Positions 8,793 to 19,306 are shown, counted from the first letter of the stretch. The stretch is 64,000 nt of DNA from Clostridiales bacterium Firm_18 (GCA_001604215.1 LVAX01000106.1:1-64000); one strand, 5' to 3'. Notes: a model not told the origin generated them from the sequence alone. Numbers and translations: made by a program.

Positions 8793-10073
8793 TCACTCTT
8801 TTACCCTCGACATCAATGTCACGCACTCAACATGTGCAGTTCTCGGGAACATATCTACCGGCTGAACGATTTTTGTTTCAAATCCATAGCCGGACAATAT
8901 TTTTAAATCCCGGGCAAGTGTGGCGGGATTGCAGGAGACGTATATAATTTTGTCCGGGCTGATTTCACTGATTGTATCGAGCAGACTTTTATCACAGCCC
9001 TTTCGCGGCGGGTCAATTATTACCACGTCTGCTTTTCCGAGGGATTTTACCGCATGTTCCGCTGCACCTTCATAAAAAAACGCGTTATTTATTTCATTTA
9101 TTTTTGCATTTATTTTTGCGTCTTTAACTGCTTCACCTGCAATTTCAACGCCTGTCACTTCCCTGACATACCTTGATATATAAAGGGATATTGTGCCTAT
9201 ACCGCAATATAAATCAAACACTCTTTCGGTGCCTGAAAAGCAGGAGAGCTTTACAATCTTGTCATACAATATTTTAGTTTGCTTTGAGTTAACCTGATAA
9301 AAGGATTTAGGGGAAATCCGGAATGTTAAATCGCCTATTTTGTCCGTGATATATCGTTTTCCCCATAACAAAACTTCTTTACCGCTGTCTTTTTTAATTT
9401 GAACAATGCTGACAATATTTTTATTCAAATCGCAAAGAGTTTGTATCAGCTTTTCGGCGTCCGGTATTTTTTTATCGGTTGTCAGGCAAATCATTACCTC
9501 GCCGGTATTTTCTGCAATACGGACAGTGACTTCCGCTACGGCGCTGCTGATGTGTCTTTCAATGTTTCTTATCGCCGCTGTAATATCTTCGGTTATTTTA
9601 TTTTGTATTGCGCAATTATCCACCGGCACTATGCTGTGGCTTTTTGTTTTGAAAAATCCGATTTCGCCGCCCGATACCGCGAATTTGGCTTTGTTTCGGT
9701 AATTTTCATGTGCGACGGCAGGGATAATAGGCAATACGTTTGCTTTTACCGAGCCTATCCGCTCAAGCGCTGTTTTTACCTTATCCGTTTTATATAAAAG
9801 CTCAAAGCGGTAATCCGCATGCTGAAAATCACAACCTCCGCATTTGTAAAAGAAGCGGCAAAGCGGCTGTATCCTGTAGGGGGAGGGTGAAATAACTTCA
9901 ACAAGCTGGCCTATAGCGTAGTTTTTAAGCATTTTTGTAATAATTATTCTGACTTTTTCACCTTTCAGCGCAAACGGGACAAATACGGCAAATCCGTCGA
10001 TTTTCCCGATACCTGCACCTTCCGACGACATGTCGGTTATATCAATAATGTATTCCTTGTTGACACTTTGCAT
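8793..10073 (-). CDS. rlmD: 23S rRNA (uracil-C5)-methyltransferase RlmD/RumA family
   Basis: TRAM domain, 'CRFFYKCGGCDFQH' cysteine cluster, 'FDLYCGIGTISLYISRYV', 'VVIIDPPRKGCD', 'IIYVSCNPATLARDL'. Confidence 0.85.
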   Translation of the reverse strand: MQSVNKEYIIDITDMSSEGAGIGKIDGFAVFVPFALKGEKVRIIITKMLKNYAIGQLVEVISPSPYRIQPLCRFFYKCGGCDFQHADYRFELLYKTDKVKTALERIGSVKANVLPIIPAVAHENYRNKAKFAVSGGEIGFFKTKSHSIVPVDNCAIQNKITEDITAAIRNIERHISSAVAEVTVRIAENTGEVMICLTTDKKIPDAEKLIQTLCDLNKNIVSIVQIKKDSGKEVLLWGKRYITDKIGDLTFRISPKSFYQVNSKQTKILYDKIVKLSCFSGTERVFDLYCGIGTISLYISRYVREVTGVEIAGEAVKDAKINAKINEINNAFFYEGAAEHAVKSLGKADVVIIDPPRKGCDKSLLDTISEISPDKIIYVSCNPATLARDLKILSGYGFETKIVQPVDMFPRTAHVECVTLMSRVKE

Positions 10074-10074
10074 A

Positions 10075-10869
10075 TCATTCTCCGATTCTTTTAATTTCTT
10101 CGATTAAAGGTCTTTTGTTTTCGATTTCACTAAATTCCGTCATGTGTTTCCAATAACGTTTCGGCATGTGGCTTTGCCTGCATTTGGAGTTATGGCGGCT
10201 TTTAATCTCTATCGTATCGTAAAACAGCTTCCATAAGCCGCGGATTGTTTTTTCCTTGTCATCCGCATCCGGCAGAATTAAATCATCCATATATATTATT
10301 TCGGCATTGTAGGGCTTGTACACAAGTGCCATTTTGTTCGTTTTGTCGTATATTATAAAGTTTTCTTCCGGGAACCTTTCGCAAAAGTGGTGTGCAAGCT
10401 TTGGAAGCACAATATTTTTAGGCTCTATTACCGCCGCCAGCACTCCGTCGTAGTCGGAAAAGCGAATAAAGCCTTTGAGAAGGTGGGTTTCGTTGTTTAA
10501 AGCTTTCACAGCCTTAAAAAGGGTGTTTACAACCTCGTCCGCGAGCATGCCCATTATGCGCTCACCGTGCTTATAGCCAAGTTGCATAAAGCGGAAGATG
10601 AAGTAATATTTTTCCGGATGGCATGTTAAATAGGCATTTCTGATAAACTCAAATGCATTGTGCCCCATCCGTTTCGGTATGGAGCGTATCACTCTTTCTG
10701 ATTTATATGTGTCTGTTTCGATATACTTTACCGGTACAAAGGAGCATTGCGCATTATCCGTTATTATATCTGACGGGAATTCCTTTTTGTCATAGCTTTC
10801 AAAAACGCAGCACATAAGCCCGTCAAAGCTCCCGTCAAATTGATATATTATGTTTTCCCGGTCAGGCAT
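10075..10869 (-). CDS. TIGR03915-type 'probable DNA metabolism protein'
   Basis: 'IIYQFDGSFDGLMCCVFESYDKKEFPSDI' N-terminus and invariant pairing with the rSAM gene; overlaps the upstream gene by 22 nt. Confidence 0.75.
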   Translation of the reverse strand: MPDRENIIYQFDGSFDGLMCCVFESYDKKEFPSDIITDNAQCSFVPVKYIETDTYKSERVIRSIPKRMGHNAFEFIRNAYLTCHPEKYYFIFRFMQLGYKHGERIMGMLADEVVNTLFKAVKALNNETHLLKGFIRFSDYDGVLAAVIEPKNIVLPKLAHHFCERFPEENFIIYDKTNKMALVYKPYNAEIIYMDDLILPDADDKEKTIRGLWKLFYDTIEIKSRHNSKCRQSHMPKRYWKHMTEFSEIENKRPLIEEIKRIGE

Positions 10870-12149
10870 TTTTTCACCACACCTTCAATATCACCGTCGA
10901 AAAAGGAAAGCTGCTTGTATCCGTTAAGGCTAAGAAGCGAAAGCTCCTTATCCGACATAAGGGACCGAAGTATGCTGTCTTGCGAAATTTTTACGCCGAG
11001 GGTTGTTTTTCCCCTATATGTTATAAAATACTCGGCACGTTTTAACACCACCCCGAGTTTTTTTAAATCATCAAAGCTAAGGCGTGTTGTCCGGCGGGCG
11101 GTGATAATTCTTTTTGCGCTTGTCGGGCCGATGCCAGGAACACGCAGCAGGCTTTCGTAATCCGCTTTGTTTACGTCAACAGGGAAAAGCTCCAAATGAT
11201 TAAGTGCCCAGTTGCATTTAGGGTCAATATACGGGTTTAGGCTTTGGTGCTTTTCGTCCAAAATCTCAAGCGCGGAAAATCCGTAATAGCGCAGCATCCA
11301 ATCCGCCTGATACAGCCTGTGCTCGCGCAAAAGGTTGGGCTTGGAGCCGATAGAAGGGAGGAGGCTGCTTTCCGAAACGGGTACATAAGCTGAAAAGAAA
11401 ACTCTTTTTAAATTGTATTTTTTATACAGGCTTTCTGTTAAATTCAGTATTTGATAATCCGTCTCCGCGGTTGCGCCGATTATCATTTGTGTGCTTTGCC
11501 CGGCGGGAGCGAATTTGGGAGCGTGCTTGTACCGTATAACATCGGAAGTCTTTTCCGTTATTTTGTTTTGTATATGCCGCATTGGAGAAAGTATAGAATG
11601 TTTTGATTTATCCGGCGCAAGCAGTTGCAGGCTTTCTTGCGAGGGCAGCTCGATATTAACGCTCATTCTGTCCGCGAGCAGCCCCAAACGTGTTAAAAGC
11701 GCGTTATCCGCGCCCGGTATTGCTTTTGCATGGATATACCCGGAAAAATTGTATTGGCTGCGTAGAATCGAAAGGGCTTCTATCATAAGCTCGCAGGTAT
11801 AATCGGGGTTTTTGATTACTCCCGAGCTTAAAAAAAGGCCTTCGATATAATTGCGGCGATAAAAGCTTATCGTAAGCTCCGCAAGCTCACGGGGCGTAAA
11901 CGCCGCCCTTTTTATATCGTTTGTCCTGCGGTTTACGCAGTATTTGCAATCATAAATGCAAATGTTCGTCATTAAAACTTTAAGCAGTGAAATACACCTG
12001 CCGTCGGCGGAAAAAGAGTGGCAGATTCCGCATGCCGCGGCGCTGCCGATGCCTCCTTGTGAGGATTTTTTGTCAACCCCGCTGGAGGTGCATGCCACGT
12101 CATATTTAGCCGCGCCCGTCAAAATTTGTAGCTTGTCGAACAAATCCAT
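10848..12149 (-). CDS. Putative DNA modification/repair radical SAM protein (TIGR03916-type) with C-terminal helix-hairpin-helix
   Basis: 'MTNICIYDCKYCVNR' rSAM CxxxCxxC, 'LLRVPGIGPTSAKRIITARR' HhH; start chosen at MDLFDKLQIL. Confidence 0.85.
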   Translation of the reverse strand: MDLFDKLQILTGAAKYDVACTSSGVDKKSSQGGIGSAAACGICHSFSADGRCISLLKVLMTNICIYDCKYCVNRRTNDIKRAAFTPRELAELTISFYRRNYIEGLFLSSGVIKNPDYTCELMIEALSILRSQYNFSGYIHAKAIPGADNALLTRLGLLADRMSVNIELPSQESLQLLAPDKSKHSILSPMRHIQNKITEKTSDVIRYKHAPKFAPAGQSTQMIIGATAETDYQILNLTESLYKKYNLKRVFFSAYVPVSESSLLPSIGSKPNLLREHRLYQADWMLRYYGFSALEILDEKHQSLNPYIDPKCNWALNHLELFPVDVNKADYESLLRVPGIGPTSAKRIITARRTTRLSFDDLKKLGVVLKRAEYFITYRGKTTLGVKISQDSILRSLMSDKELSLLSLNGYKQLSFFDGDIEGVVKKCLTGKT

Positions 12150-12165
12150 GTATACCAACCTCGAA

Positions 12166-12179
12166 AGAACATTTGTTCT
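12166..12179. promoter_or_regulatory. LexA/DinR-like SOS box AGAACATTTGTTCT just downstream of a strong minus-strand promoter
   Basis: Palindromic GAAC-N4-GTTC; minus strand TTTACA-17-TATAAT immediately upstream, box overlapping the likely transcription start of the rSAM gene. Confidence 0.7.
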
Positions 12180-12211
12180 ATTATACCATAACAAACATTC
12201 TTTGTAAAGAG

Positions 12212-13342
12212 TTATAACCGAAGCTGCAAGATTTCAATTTTTTCGTCCTTATATTTGTTAAATGTTCCGTCATCGATTGAGTTTCTGATTTCTTCGGCCA
12301 GGGTATTGTAAAAATATAAATTATGCAAAACGGCAAGCCTCATTGCAAGCATTTCCTTTGCTTTGAAAAGATGCCTGATATACGCCCGGGAGTGGTTTTT
12401 GCATGTCGGGCAGCCGCAGTCCTCGTCAATGGGCCTGTCGTCCGTTTCGTATTTTGCGTTTAAAAGGTTAAGGATACCCTTTGAGGTATAAAGGGTTGCA
12501 TGCCGGGCGTTTCTGCTTGGCATAACACAATCAAAAAAATCCATTCCCCTGGAAACCGCTTCGATAATATTAACCGGCGTTCCGACTCCCATCAGATACC
12601 TTGGTTTTTCTTCCGGCATAAGGGGCTCGGTTTGTTCGATAATTTCATACATTTGCTCGGCCGTCTCGCCTACCGCAAGGCCGCCGATTGCATACCCGTC
12701 AAGGTCCAGGCTTGTTATTTTTTTCATATTTTCCTTTCGTATATCTGGATATATACCGCCTTGATTTATTCCGAAAAGCATTTGTTTTTTATTTATCGTA
12801 TAGTCACAGGCATTCAGCCTGTCGATTTCCCTTTTGCATCTTGCAAGCCAGCGCACTGTCCGGTCGCTTGAAGCTTTTACATACTCATATGGCGCGGGGT
12901 TTTCAACACATTCGTCAAAGGCCATGGCAATGGTTGAGGCAAGATTGCTTTGGATTTGTATGCTTTGCTCCGGGCCCATGAAAATTTTTCTCCCGTCGAT
13001 ATGTGAATTAAAAAAAACCCCGTCTTCATGTATTTTCCTAAGTGACGCCAGGGAAAAAACCTGAAAGCCGCCGCTGTCGGTTAAAATTGGGCCGTCCCAC
13101 CCCGTAAATTTATGGAGCCCGCCCAAGGTTTTAACTATCCCATCACCCGGGCGAAGATGAAGGTGATATGTGTTGCAAAGCTGCACCTGGCACTTAATTG
13201 CCTTTAAATCCTTGGAGGATACGGCGCCTTTAATCGCGGCCGCGGTTGCGACGTTCATAAAAACAGGGGTTTGTATAACGCCGTGGGGGGTGTGGAATTC
13301 TCCCCTTCTTGCCCGGCCGGCTTGCTTTTTTAGTACAAACAT
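12212..13342 (-). CDS. tgt: tRNA-guanine transglycosylase
   Basis: 'GRARRGEFHTPHGVIQTPVFMNVATAAAIKG', 'LTDSGGFQVFSLA', 'GGLAVGE'. Confidence 0.95.
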   Translation of the reverse strand: MFVLKKQAGRARRGEFHTPHGVIQTPVFMNVATAAAIKGAVSSKDLKAIKCQVQLCNTYHLHLRPGDGIVKTLGGLHKFTGWDGPILTDSGGFQVFSLASLRKIHEDGVFFNSHIDGRKIFMGPEQSIQIQSNLASTIAMAFDECVENPAPYEYVKASSDRTVRWLARCKREIDRLNACDYTINKKQMLFGINQGGIYPDIRKENMKKITSLDLDGYAIGGLAVGETAEQMYEIIEQTEPLMPEEKPRYLMGVGTPVNIIEAVSRGMDFFDCVMPSRNARHATLYTSKGILNLLNAKYETDDRPIDEDCGCPTCKNHSRAYIRHLFKAKEMLAMRLAVLHNLYFYNTLAEEIRNSIDDGTFNKYKDEKIEILQLRL

Positions 13343-13358
13343 AATGCGTCTCTCCTAC

Positions 13359-14387
13359 TTAAAAAATAAACATGGCATCACCGAAGCTGAAAAACCTGTA
13401 TTGCTCGTCGATTGCACTGTGATATGCGCGAAGTATGTTTTCCCTTCCGGCAAATGCGCTGACCAGCATTAAAAGTGTGGATTTAGGCAAGTGAAAGTTT
13501 GTTATAAGCTTGTCTACTATTTGGAATTCATAGGGCGGATAAATAAATATATCCGTTTGTCCCGAGCATGGCCTTATCATGCCTTTTTGTGCGGCGCTTT
13601 CAAGGGTTCGGACCGTGGTTGTTCCGACCGCAATAATACTTTTGCCGCTTGCCTTTGTTTCATTTATTGCCGCCGCAGTGGTTTCGTCTATGCTGTACCA
13701 TTCGGTGTGCATTTTATGGTCTTCAATATTGTGTACCTTTACCGGCCTGAAGGTGGCGAGGCCCACATGAAGGGTTATAAATACGGTTTTTACACCTTTT
13801 TGCCGTATCTTATCCAGCAGTTCGTGGGTAAAATGCAGCCCTGCGGTAGGGGCGGCGGCACTTCCTTCGTTTTTGGAATAAACGGTTTGGTACCTTTCCC
13901 TGTCCGTTAATTTTTCCGTAATATATGGCGGAAGCGGCATTTCGCCCAGCTTTTCCAAAACGTTTTCAAAAAGGCCTTCATATTCGAATTTAACCAGCCT
14001 GTTTCCGTCGTGAATAATATCCTGCACCGTTGCTGTAAGTATATCCCCGAAAATAAATCTGCTTCCGATTTTTGCCCGCTTGCCGGGGCGGAGCATAACC
14101 TCCCATAAATCCTTTTCATGTCTTTTTAACAATAAAAACTCAATATGCCCGCCGCTGCCCTCTTTAACTCCGAAAAGGCGCGCGGGAATTACCCTTGTAT
14201 CATTTAAAACAAGGCAGTCTCCGGCATCTAAATAATTTATAATGTTGCAAAATGTTTCGTGCCCTGTCTCGCCGGTTTTTTTACTGAGCAGCATAAGCCG
14301 CGACTTATCCCTGTTTTCAAGGGGCTTTTGGGCTATAAGGCTGTCCGGGAGCGTATAATTAAAATCTTCAATGTTCAATTTTTGCAA
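13359..14387 (-). CDS. queA: S-adenosylmethionine:tRNA ribosyltransferase-isomerase
   Basis: '[27 protein letters not shown]', '[13 protein letters not shown]'. Confidence 0.95.
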   Translation of the reverse strand: MQKLNIEDFNYTLPDSLIAQKPLENRDKSRLMLLSKKTGETGHETFCNIINYLDAGDCLVLNDTRVIPARLFGVKEGSGGHIEFLLLKRHEKDLWEVMLRPGKRAKIGSRFIFGDILTATVQDIIHDGNRLVKFEYEGLFENVLEKLGEMPLPPYITEKLTDRERYQTVYSKNEGSAAAPTAGLHFTHELLDKIRQKGVKTVFITLHVGLATFRPVKVHNIEDHKMHTEWYSIDETTAAAINETKASGKSIIAVGTTTVRTLESAAQKGMIRPCSGQTDIFIYPPYEFQIVDKLITNFHLPKSTLLMLVSAFAGRENILRAYHSAIDEQYRFFSFGDAMFIF

Positions 14388-15561
14388 TCTCCGTTCCGGT
14401 ATAATAATGTTTTAATATATCATCATATGTAAAACCGGCTTTTGCCATTGAGTTTGCACCGTTTTGGCTCATGCCGACCAAATGGCCGTAACCCCGGCCG
14501 TTAAAAACAAAGTTCCCTGATGATTCTGGAATATCAATATGTATTGTTTGGGTTCCCATTAAATATAGTGAGTCGCCGTTTAGTTTTACCGTCCCGTCTG
14601 CCGAGAGTATGTAAACATCCTCCGGGTTTGCTTTGCCCGAATATGTTGTTATTGAAGCCTTTGAGCTGCGATTTACGGTGTATGCCTGGCTAAGCAGTAT
14701 ATCGCCGAGAAACGTCCTGCAGGATTCGTTTTTAAATACCTTTTCACCTTTGTCCCCTATAACCGATAACTCGTATACAACCCCGTCCGGCGTTTTCTTT
14801 AGGATTTCTATATCTTTAACATTTCCGATTTGATATCCTTTGTCAGCCATGATTTGCCCAATCCGTTCGGGAGAAACCTCCTTTGTCCAGCGGCTGCCGT
14901 AGCATTCGCTGCTTTCGTATTTATCATTAACTCCTTTAAGGTATGGGATTTGGCTGCCCCAAACATACTCGGAGCTTTCGGTATGCCCGCCGCTTGTCGC
15001 AAAATACACAGCTTCTATGATTTCATCGTTATATGTTAAAATTTCGCCGCTTGTTTGCTGCGCCGCCGAAGTTGTTTTTTCATGCTCGCATGCCGTTCCG
15101 CCGTAAACCTGGCAGTGAATTGTTGCGCAAACGTCAAATCCGTACTGTGAATGCTTGCCGATATTCGCCGCGGCGTATGTTCTGGCACATACCGCCTGAG
15201 CTTTAAGAGCTTCCGTTTCAAAGCCCGGTGACATTTCCTTGGCGATTACGCTTGCCACGTAATCTTCCAAATCCACTTCGTTTATGACAATCAAATTATT
15301 GTCTTTATCCTTATTTATAATAATATTCCCACGGTATTCGGTATTATTAACTTTTATCAAACCCTGCTTGGAGGTATAAATTAATTCTTCCGTTACATCC
15401 GCCTTGTTTACCGTCACCTGTTGTCCGTCAAATTCAAGGTCTGCGCTGTTGGGAGCGGACGGGCCGAAGTATATGCCCACCTTAATATTTTCCGGTATCT
15501 TCGCATAAACATTAATAAAGACAATAATTAAAAAAGAAAGGGACATAAAAAGCTTTTTCAC
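14368..15561 (-). CDS. SpoIID/LytB domain-containing protein
   Basis: '[33 protein letters not shown]', '[33 protein letters not shown]'; N-terminal hydrophobic segment. Confidence 0.9.
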   Translation of the reverse strand: MKKLFMSLSFLIIVFINVYAKIPENIKVGIYFGPSAPNSADLEFDGQQVTVNKADVTEELIYTSKQGLIKVNNTEYRGNIIINKDKDNNLIVINEVDLEDYVASVIAKEMSPGFETEALKAQAVCARTYAAANIGKHSQYGFDVCATIHCQVYGGTACEHEKTTSAAQQTSGEILTYNDEIIEAVYFATSGGHTESSEYVWGSQIPYLKGVNDKYESSECYGSRWTKEVSPERIGQIMADKGYQIGNVKDIEILKKTPDGVVYELSVIGDKGEKVFKNESCRTFLGDILLSQAYTVNRSSKASITTYSGKANPEDVYILSADGTVKLNGDSLYLMGTQTIHIDIPESSGNFVFNGRGYGHLVGMSQNGANSMAKAGFTYDDILKHYYTGTEIAKIEH

Positions 15562-15671
15562 TGTATCACCCCAAAAATTCTCTTTATTATATCATTTTAT
15601 CACAAAAAGCAAAGTTTTTCTACTTACAATTATATGTCAAATTTATATTTGCATTATTGAGAGAAAAGTAT

Positions 15672-15700
15672 TTGACACATAAGGTTTAACGTGATAATAT
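15672..15700 (+). promoter_or_regulatory. Predicted vegetative promoter for asd-dapA-dapB
   Basis: TTGACA (15672-15677), 17 nt, TAATAT (15695-15700), RBS gaggt before 15744. Confidence 0.65.
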
Positions 15701-15743
15701 ATAATAAATTAATTTATACTTTTCATCCGGAGGTAGTATATCT

Positions 15744-16820
15744 ATGAAAAAGTACAATGTTGGAATTGTAGGGGCAACGGGAATGGTTGGGCAGCGTTTT
15801 ATAACGCTTTTGGAAAATCATAAATGGTTTAATATAAAAACACTTGCGGCAAGCAGCCGTTCGGCGGGGAAAAAATATTCGGAAGCGGTGGCCGGCAGGT
15901 GGGCTATGCCTTGCTTAGTTCCGGACAGCGTAAAGGATATGGTTGTTGCCGATGCAATTGAAGATGCCGAAAGAATTGCCTCGCAGGTTGATTTTATATT
16001 TTGTGCCGTTGATATGAAAAAGGATGAAATCAGAGCCCTTGAAGAAAGATATGCAAAGCTTGAATGTCCTGTCGTTTCAAACAACAGTGCGCACAGGTCA
16101 ACCGGCGATGTTCCGATGATAATACCGGAGCTCAACGGGGACCATGCCGAAGTTATTAAATTTCAGCGTGAAAGGCTTGGCACAAAAAGGGGCTTTATTG
16201 CGGTTAAATCAAACTGCAGTTTGCAAAGCTACGTACCCGCTTTGTACCCGCTCGGCAAGTTTGGTATAAGCGATGTGTTATGCTGTACCTATCAGGCAAT
16301 ATCCGGAGCGGGCAAAACTTTTGACACATGGCCCGAAATGTCGGATAATATTATTCCGTATATCGGAGGCGAAGAGGAAAAATCGGAGAATGAACCGCTT
16401 AAAATATGGGGCAAAATTGAAGGCAATGTCATAAAACCGGCGGAAAAGCCCTGCATTACAACCCAATGTGTAAGGGTGCCGGTATCCGACGGCCATCTTG
16501 CAACTGTTTTTGTCCGTTTTGAAAGAAAGCCTGAAATAGACGAAATAAAGGAAATATGGAAAAACTTTAAGGGGCGTCCGCAGCAGCTTGGTTTGCCCTC
16601 TGCTCCGAAGCAGTTTTTAAAATATTTTGAGGAGGATAACCGCCCCCAAACGAAACTGGACAGGGATTTAGAGGGCGGAATGTCAATAAGTCTCGGCAGG
16701 CTTCGACCGGACAGCCAATACGACATTAAGTTTATAGGACTTTCCCATAACACGCTGCGCGGTGCTGCCGGCGGTGCCGTACTGATGGCGGAGCTTTTGT
16801 GCGCGGATGGTTATATATAA
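15744..16820 (+). CDS. asd: Aspartate-semialdehyde dehydrogenase
   Basis: 'KYNVGIVGATGMVGQRFITLLENH', 'VVSNNSAHR', 'KSNCSLQSYVPAL'. Confidence 0.93.
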   Translation: MKKYNVGIVGATGMVGQRFITLLENHKWFNIKTLAASSRSAGKKYSEAVAGRWAMPCLVPDSVKDMVVADAIEDAERIASQVDFIFCAVDMKKDEIRALEERYAKLECPVVSNNSAHRSTGDVPMIIPELNGDHAEVIKFQRERLGTKRGFIAVKSNCSLQSYVPALYPLGKFGISDVLCCTYQAISGAGKTFDTWPEMSDNIIPYIGGEEEKSENEPLKIWGKIEGNVIKPAEKPCITTQCVRVPVSDGHLATVFVRFERKPEIDEIKEIWKNFKGRPQQLGLPSAPKQFLKYFEEDNRPQTKLDRDLEGGMSISLGRLRPDSQYDIKFIGLSHNTLRGAAGGAVLMAELLCADGYI

Positions 16821-16842
16821 GTAATATTGGAGGGGATTATAA

Positions 16843-17742
16843 TTGAGTTCAAACAAGAAAAATTCTGTTTTTACAGGCTCGGGTGTTGCCATAGTAACGC
16901 CTTTTAAAGGAGACGGAGTAGATTTTGAAAAGCTCGGACAGCTTATTGATTATCAAATAGAAAATAATACGGATGCAATTGTTATTTGCGGTACCACCGG
17001 CGAAGCTTCCACAATGAACGACAAGGAGCATTTGGCGTGTATTGAGTATGCTGTAAAAAAGACGGACAAAAGGGTTCCGGTTATTGCGGGAACGGGCAGC
17101 AACGATACAAGGCACGGCATTGAGCTTAGCAAAGAGGCGGAAAGGTTAGGCGCGGATTCCCTTTTGCTTGTTACCCCGTATTATAATAAAACAACCCAGG
17201 AAGGGCTCTGCAGGCATTATATCATGCACGCGGACAGTGTTAACATCCCGATAATAATGTATAACGTACCTTCCCGTACCGGGCTTAATATCAGCGTGGA
17301 TACCGTAAAGCGCCTTTCGGCGCACCCTAATATAAACGCCATTAAAGAGGCAAGCGGTTCTATTACTTACGTAGCTTCCGTTGCCGCCTCATGCGGCGAA
17401 GATTTGTATATCTATTCCGGCAATGATGATATGATTGTGCCGGTAATGTCCCTCGGCGGGATAGGTGTTATATCGGTTGTTGCCAACATAATGCCGAGAG
17501 AAACGCATGAGATGGTAAAAAAATATTTGGATGGGGATATTGACGAAAGCAGGAAGCTGCAGCTTGAAATGCTTGAATTAATTAATGCCCTGTTCTGCGA
17601 GGTAAATCCGATTCCCGTTAAAACGGCGATGAATTTGATGGGCTTTAACGTCGGACACCTCAGAATGCCGCTTTGCGATATGAGTGATAATAATCTGGAC
17701 AAATTAAAAAATGCAATGAAGAAAATCGGTTTATTGAAATAG
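16843..17742 (+). CDS. dapA: 4-hydroxy-tetrahydrodipicolinate synthase
   Basis: 'GSGVAIVTPFKGDGVDFEKL', 'CGTTGEASTM', 'YNVPSRTGLNI', 'IKEASGS'. Confidence 0.95.
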   Translation: MSSNKKNSVFTGSGVAIVTPFKGDGVDFEKLGQLIDYQIENNTDAIVICGTTGEASTMNDKEHLACIEYAVKKTDKRVPVIAGTGSNDTRHGIELSKEAERLGADSLLLVTPYYNKTTQEGLCRHYIMHADSVNIPIIMYNVPSRTGLNISVDTVKRLSAHPNINAIKEASGSITYVASVAASCGEDLYIYSGNDDMIVPVMSLGGIGVISVVANIMPRETHEMVKKYLDGDIDESRKLQLEMLELINALFCEVNPIPVKTAMNLMGFNVGHLRMPLCDMSDNNLDKLKNAMKKIGLLK

Positions 17743-17758
17743 AGGATGTGATTTACAA

Positions 17759-18517
17759 ATGATAAAGGTTTTGTTAAACGGGTGTAACGGGAAAATGGGG
17801 CAGGTCATTACAAATATTATTAAAAACAGCCCCGATTTAAAAATAGTATGCGGCTTTGACATTAATACGGTTGCAAAAAACGATTATCCCGTTATGGCAT
17901 CTTTGTTTGAATATTCCGGGGATGCGGATGTATTGATTGATTTTTCCCATCCTTCATCCCTTGAAAGTATTTTGGAATACTGCGTTGAACAAAACATTCC
18001 TGCGGTAATTTCAACAACCGGGCTTTCTTCGGAGCAGACGAATAAAATAAAAAACGCCGCCGAAAAAATCCCCGTATTCTTTTCGGCAAACATGTCGCTT
18101 GGGGTTAATTTGCTGATTGACCTTGTAAAGCGTGCGGCGAAGCTGTTGGAAGGTTCCTTTGATATAGAAATAATTGAAAAGCATCATAACCAAAAGATAG
18201 ATGCGCCCAGCGGTACTGCGCTTGCCATTGCGGACGCATTGTCGGAATCTCTTTCAAAACCGTATGAATATGTGTTTGACCGCCATTCTGCCAGAAGGAA
18301 AAGAAAGGAAACCGAAATCGGAATTCATGCAATGCGGGGCGGTACGATTGTGGGCGAGCACTCGGTCATATTTGCCGGGCAGGACGAGGTTATTGAAATC
18401 AAGCATCAGGCTTTGTCCAAAGAAATCTTTGCCGTTGGTTCGGTACGCGCCGCAAAGTATCTGATAGGCAAAAAGCCGGGTCTTTATACGATGAAGGATC
18501 TTGTAAGCTCAATATAA
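17759..18517 (+). CDS. dapB: 4-hydroxy-tetrahydrodipicolinate reductase
   Basis: 'LNGCNGKMGQVI', 'IIEKHHNQKIDAPSGTAL', 'GIHAMRGGTIVGEHSVIFAG'. Confidence 0.95.
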   Translation: MIKVLLNGCNGKMGQVITNIIKNSPDLKIVCGFDINTVAKNDYPVMASLFEYSGDADVLIDFSHPSSLESILEYCVEQNIPAVISTTGLSSEQTNKIKNAAEKIPVFFSANMSLGVNLLIDLVKRAAKLLEGSFDIEIIEKHHNQKIDAPSGTALAIADALSESLSKPYEYVFDRHSARRKRKETEIGIHAMRGGTIVGEHSVIFAGQDEVIEIKHQALSKEIFAVGSVRAAKYLIGKKPGLYTMKDLVSSI

Positions 18518-18530
18518 GGGAGGAAATTCA

Positions 18531-18989
18531 ATGAATGATTATACTATCAGCAGTATAAACGATGTGGTGCTTGTAACCCTTTCCAATGTTCCTAATTCCA
18601 CGGCAGCTTTGGCGGATATTTTTAAAGCCATAGGTGAGTTTCAAATTAATGTGGATATGATTTGCCAAACCGCCCCCTACAAAGATACTACCGAAATATC
18701 CTTTACGATTGACCAGACGGATTTAACCAAAACCCTTGCCGTTATCGGTCAAATAAAAGAAAGCTGTGATAACCTGTTTACGGAAATCAGCACCGGAAAT
18801 TGCAAGTTTATTATACACAGCGAGCTGCTGAAAACCCAAAGCGGAATAGCCGCAAGGCTGTTCAACGTCATGGCGGAGAATGGTCTGCAAATTAAATTGA
18901 TTACAACCTCTGATGTGGAAATTTCCATACTTTTGGACAGCAGTGAATTTGATAAAGTCGAAGATGTGTTGAAAAAAGAGTTTCAATAG
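18531..18989 (+). CDS. ACT domain-containing protein (aspartokinase regulatory-domain-like)
   Basis: Two ACT-like repeats; follows dapB. Confidence 0.75.
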   Translation: MNDYTISSINDVVLVTLSNVPNSTAALADIFKAIGEFQINVDMICQTAPYKDTTEISFTIDQTDLTKTLAVIGQIKESCDNLFTEISTGNCKFIIHSELLKTQSGIAARLFNVMAENGLQIKLITTSDVEISILLDSSEFDKVEDVLKKEFQ

Positions 18990-19063
18990 ATAAGTTTTAA
19001 GTACAAATAGCATTATTCGACATATAATATTATTGAGGGGTGCTTTTTTACCAATGACAATGC

Positions 19064-19103
19064 CGCCGCAATTGCTTATGCAGTTGCGGCGAAATTATTT
19101 TTT
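19064..19103 (+). terminator. Rho-independent terminator-like hairpin after the dap/ACT genes
   Basis: CCGCAATTGC-TTAT-GCAGTTGCGG (10 bp, extendable) followed by attattttttt. Confidence 0.7.
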
Positions 19104-19246
19104 AAATCTATTGGAAATTGCGCGAAAGTCGCACAATTTCACGCTCCGGTGAAATAAATCCGCCTGCGCTTACGCTCGCGCGGCGAGATGAGGCATTCGG
19201 GAAAGTGCTACGCGCCCGAACGCTTTATTTTTTTAATAAATAATTC

Positions 19247-19275
19247 TTGCAAATTGGTATTAAATATAATATAAT
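19247..19275 (+). promoter_or_regulatory. Predicted promoter of the amino acid ABC transporter operon
   Basis: TTGCAA (19247-19252), 17 nt, TATAAT (19270-19275). Confidence 0.6.
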
Positions 19276-19306
19276 TAAGAAAGAAAATTAATAAGGAGGC
19301 AAAAAA

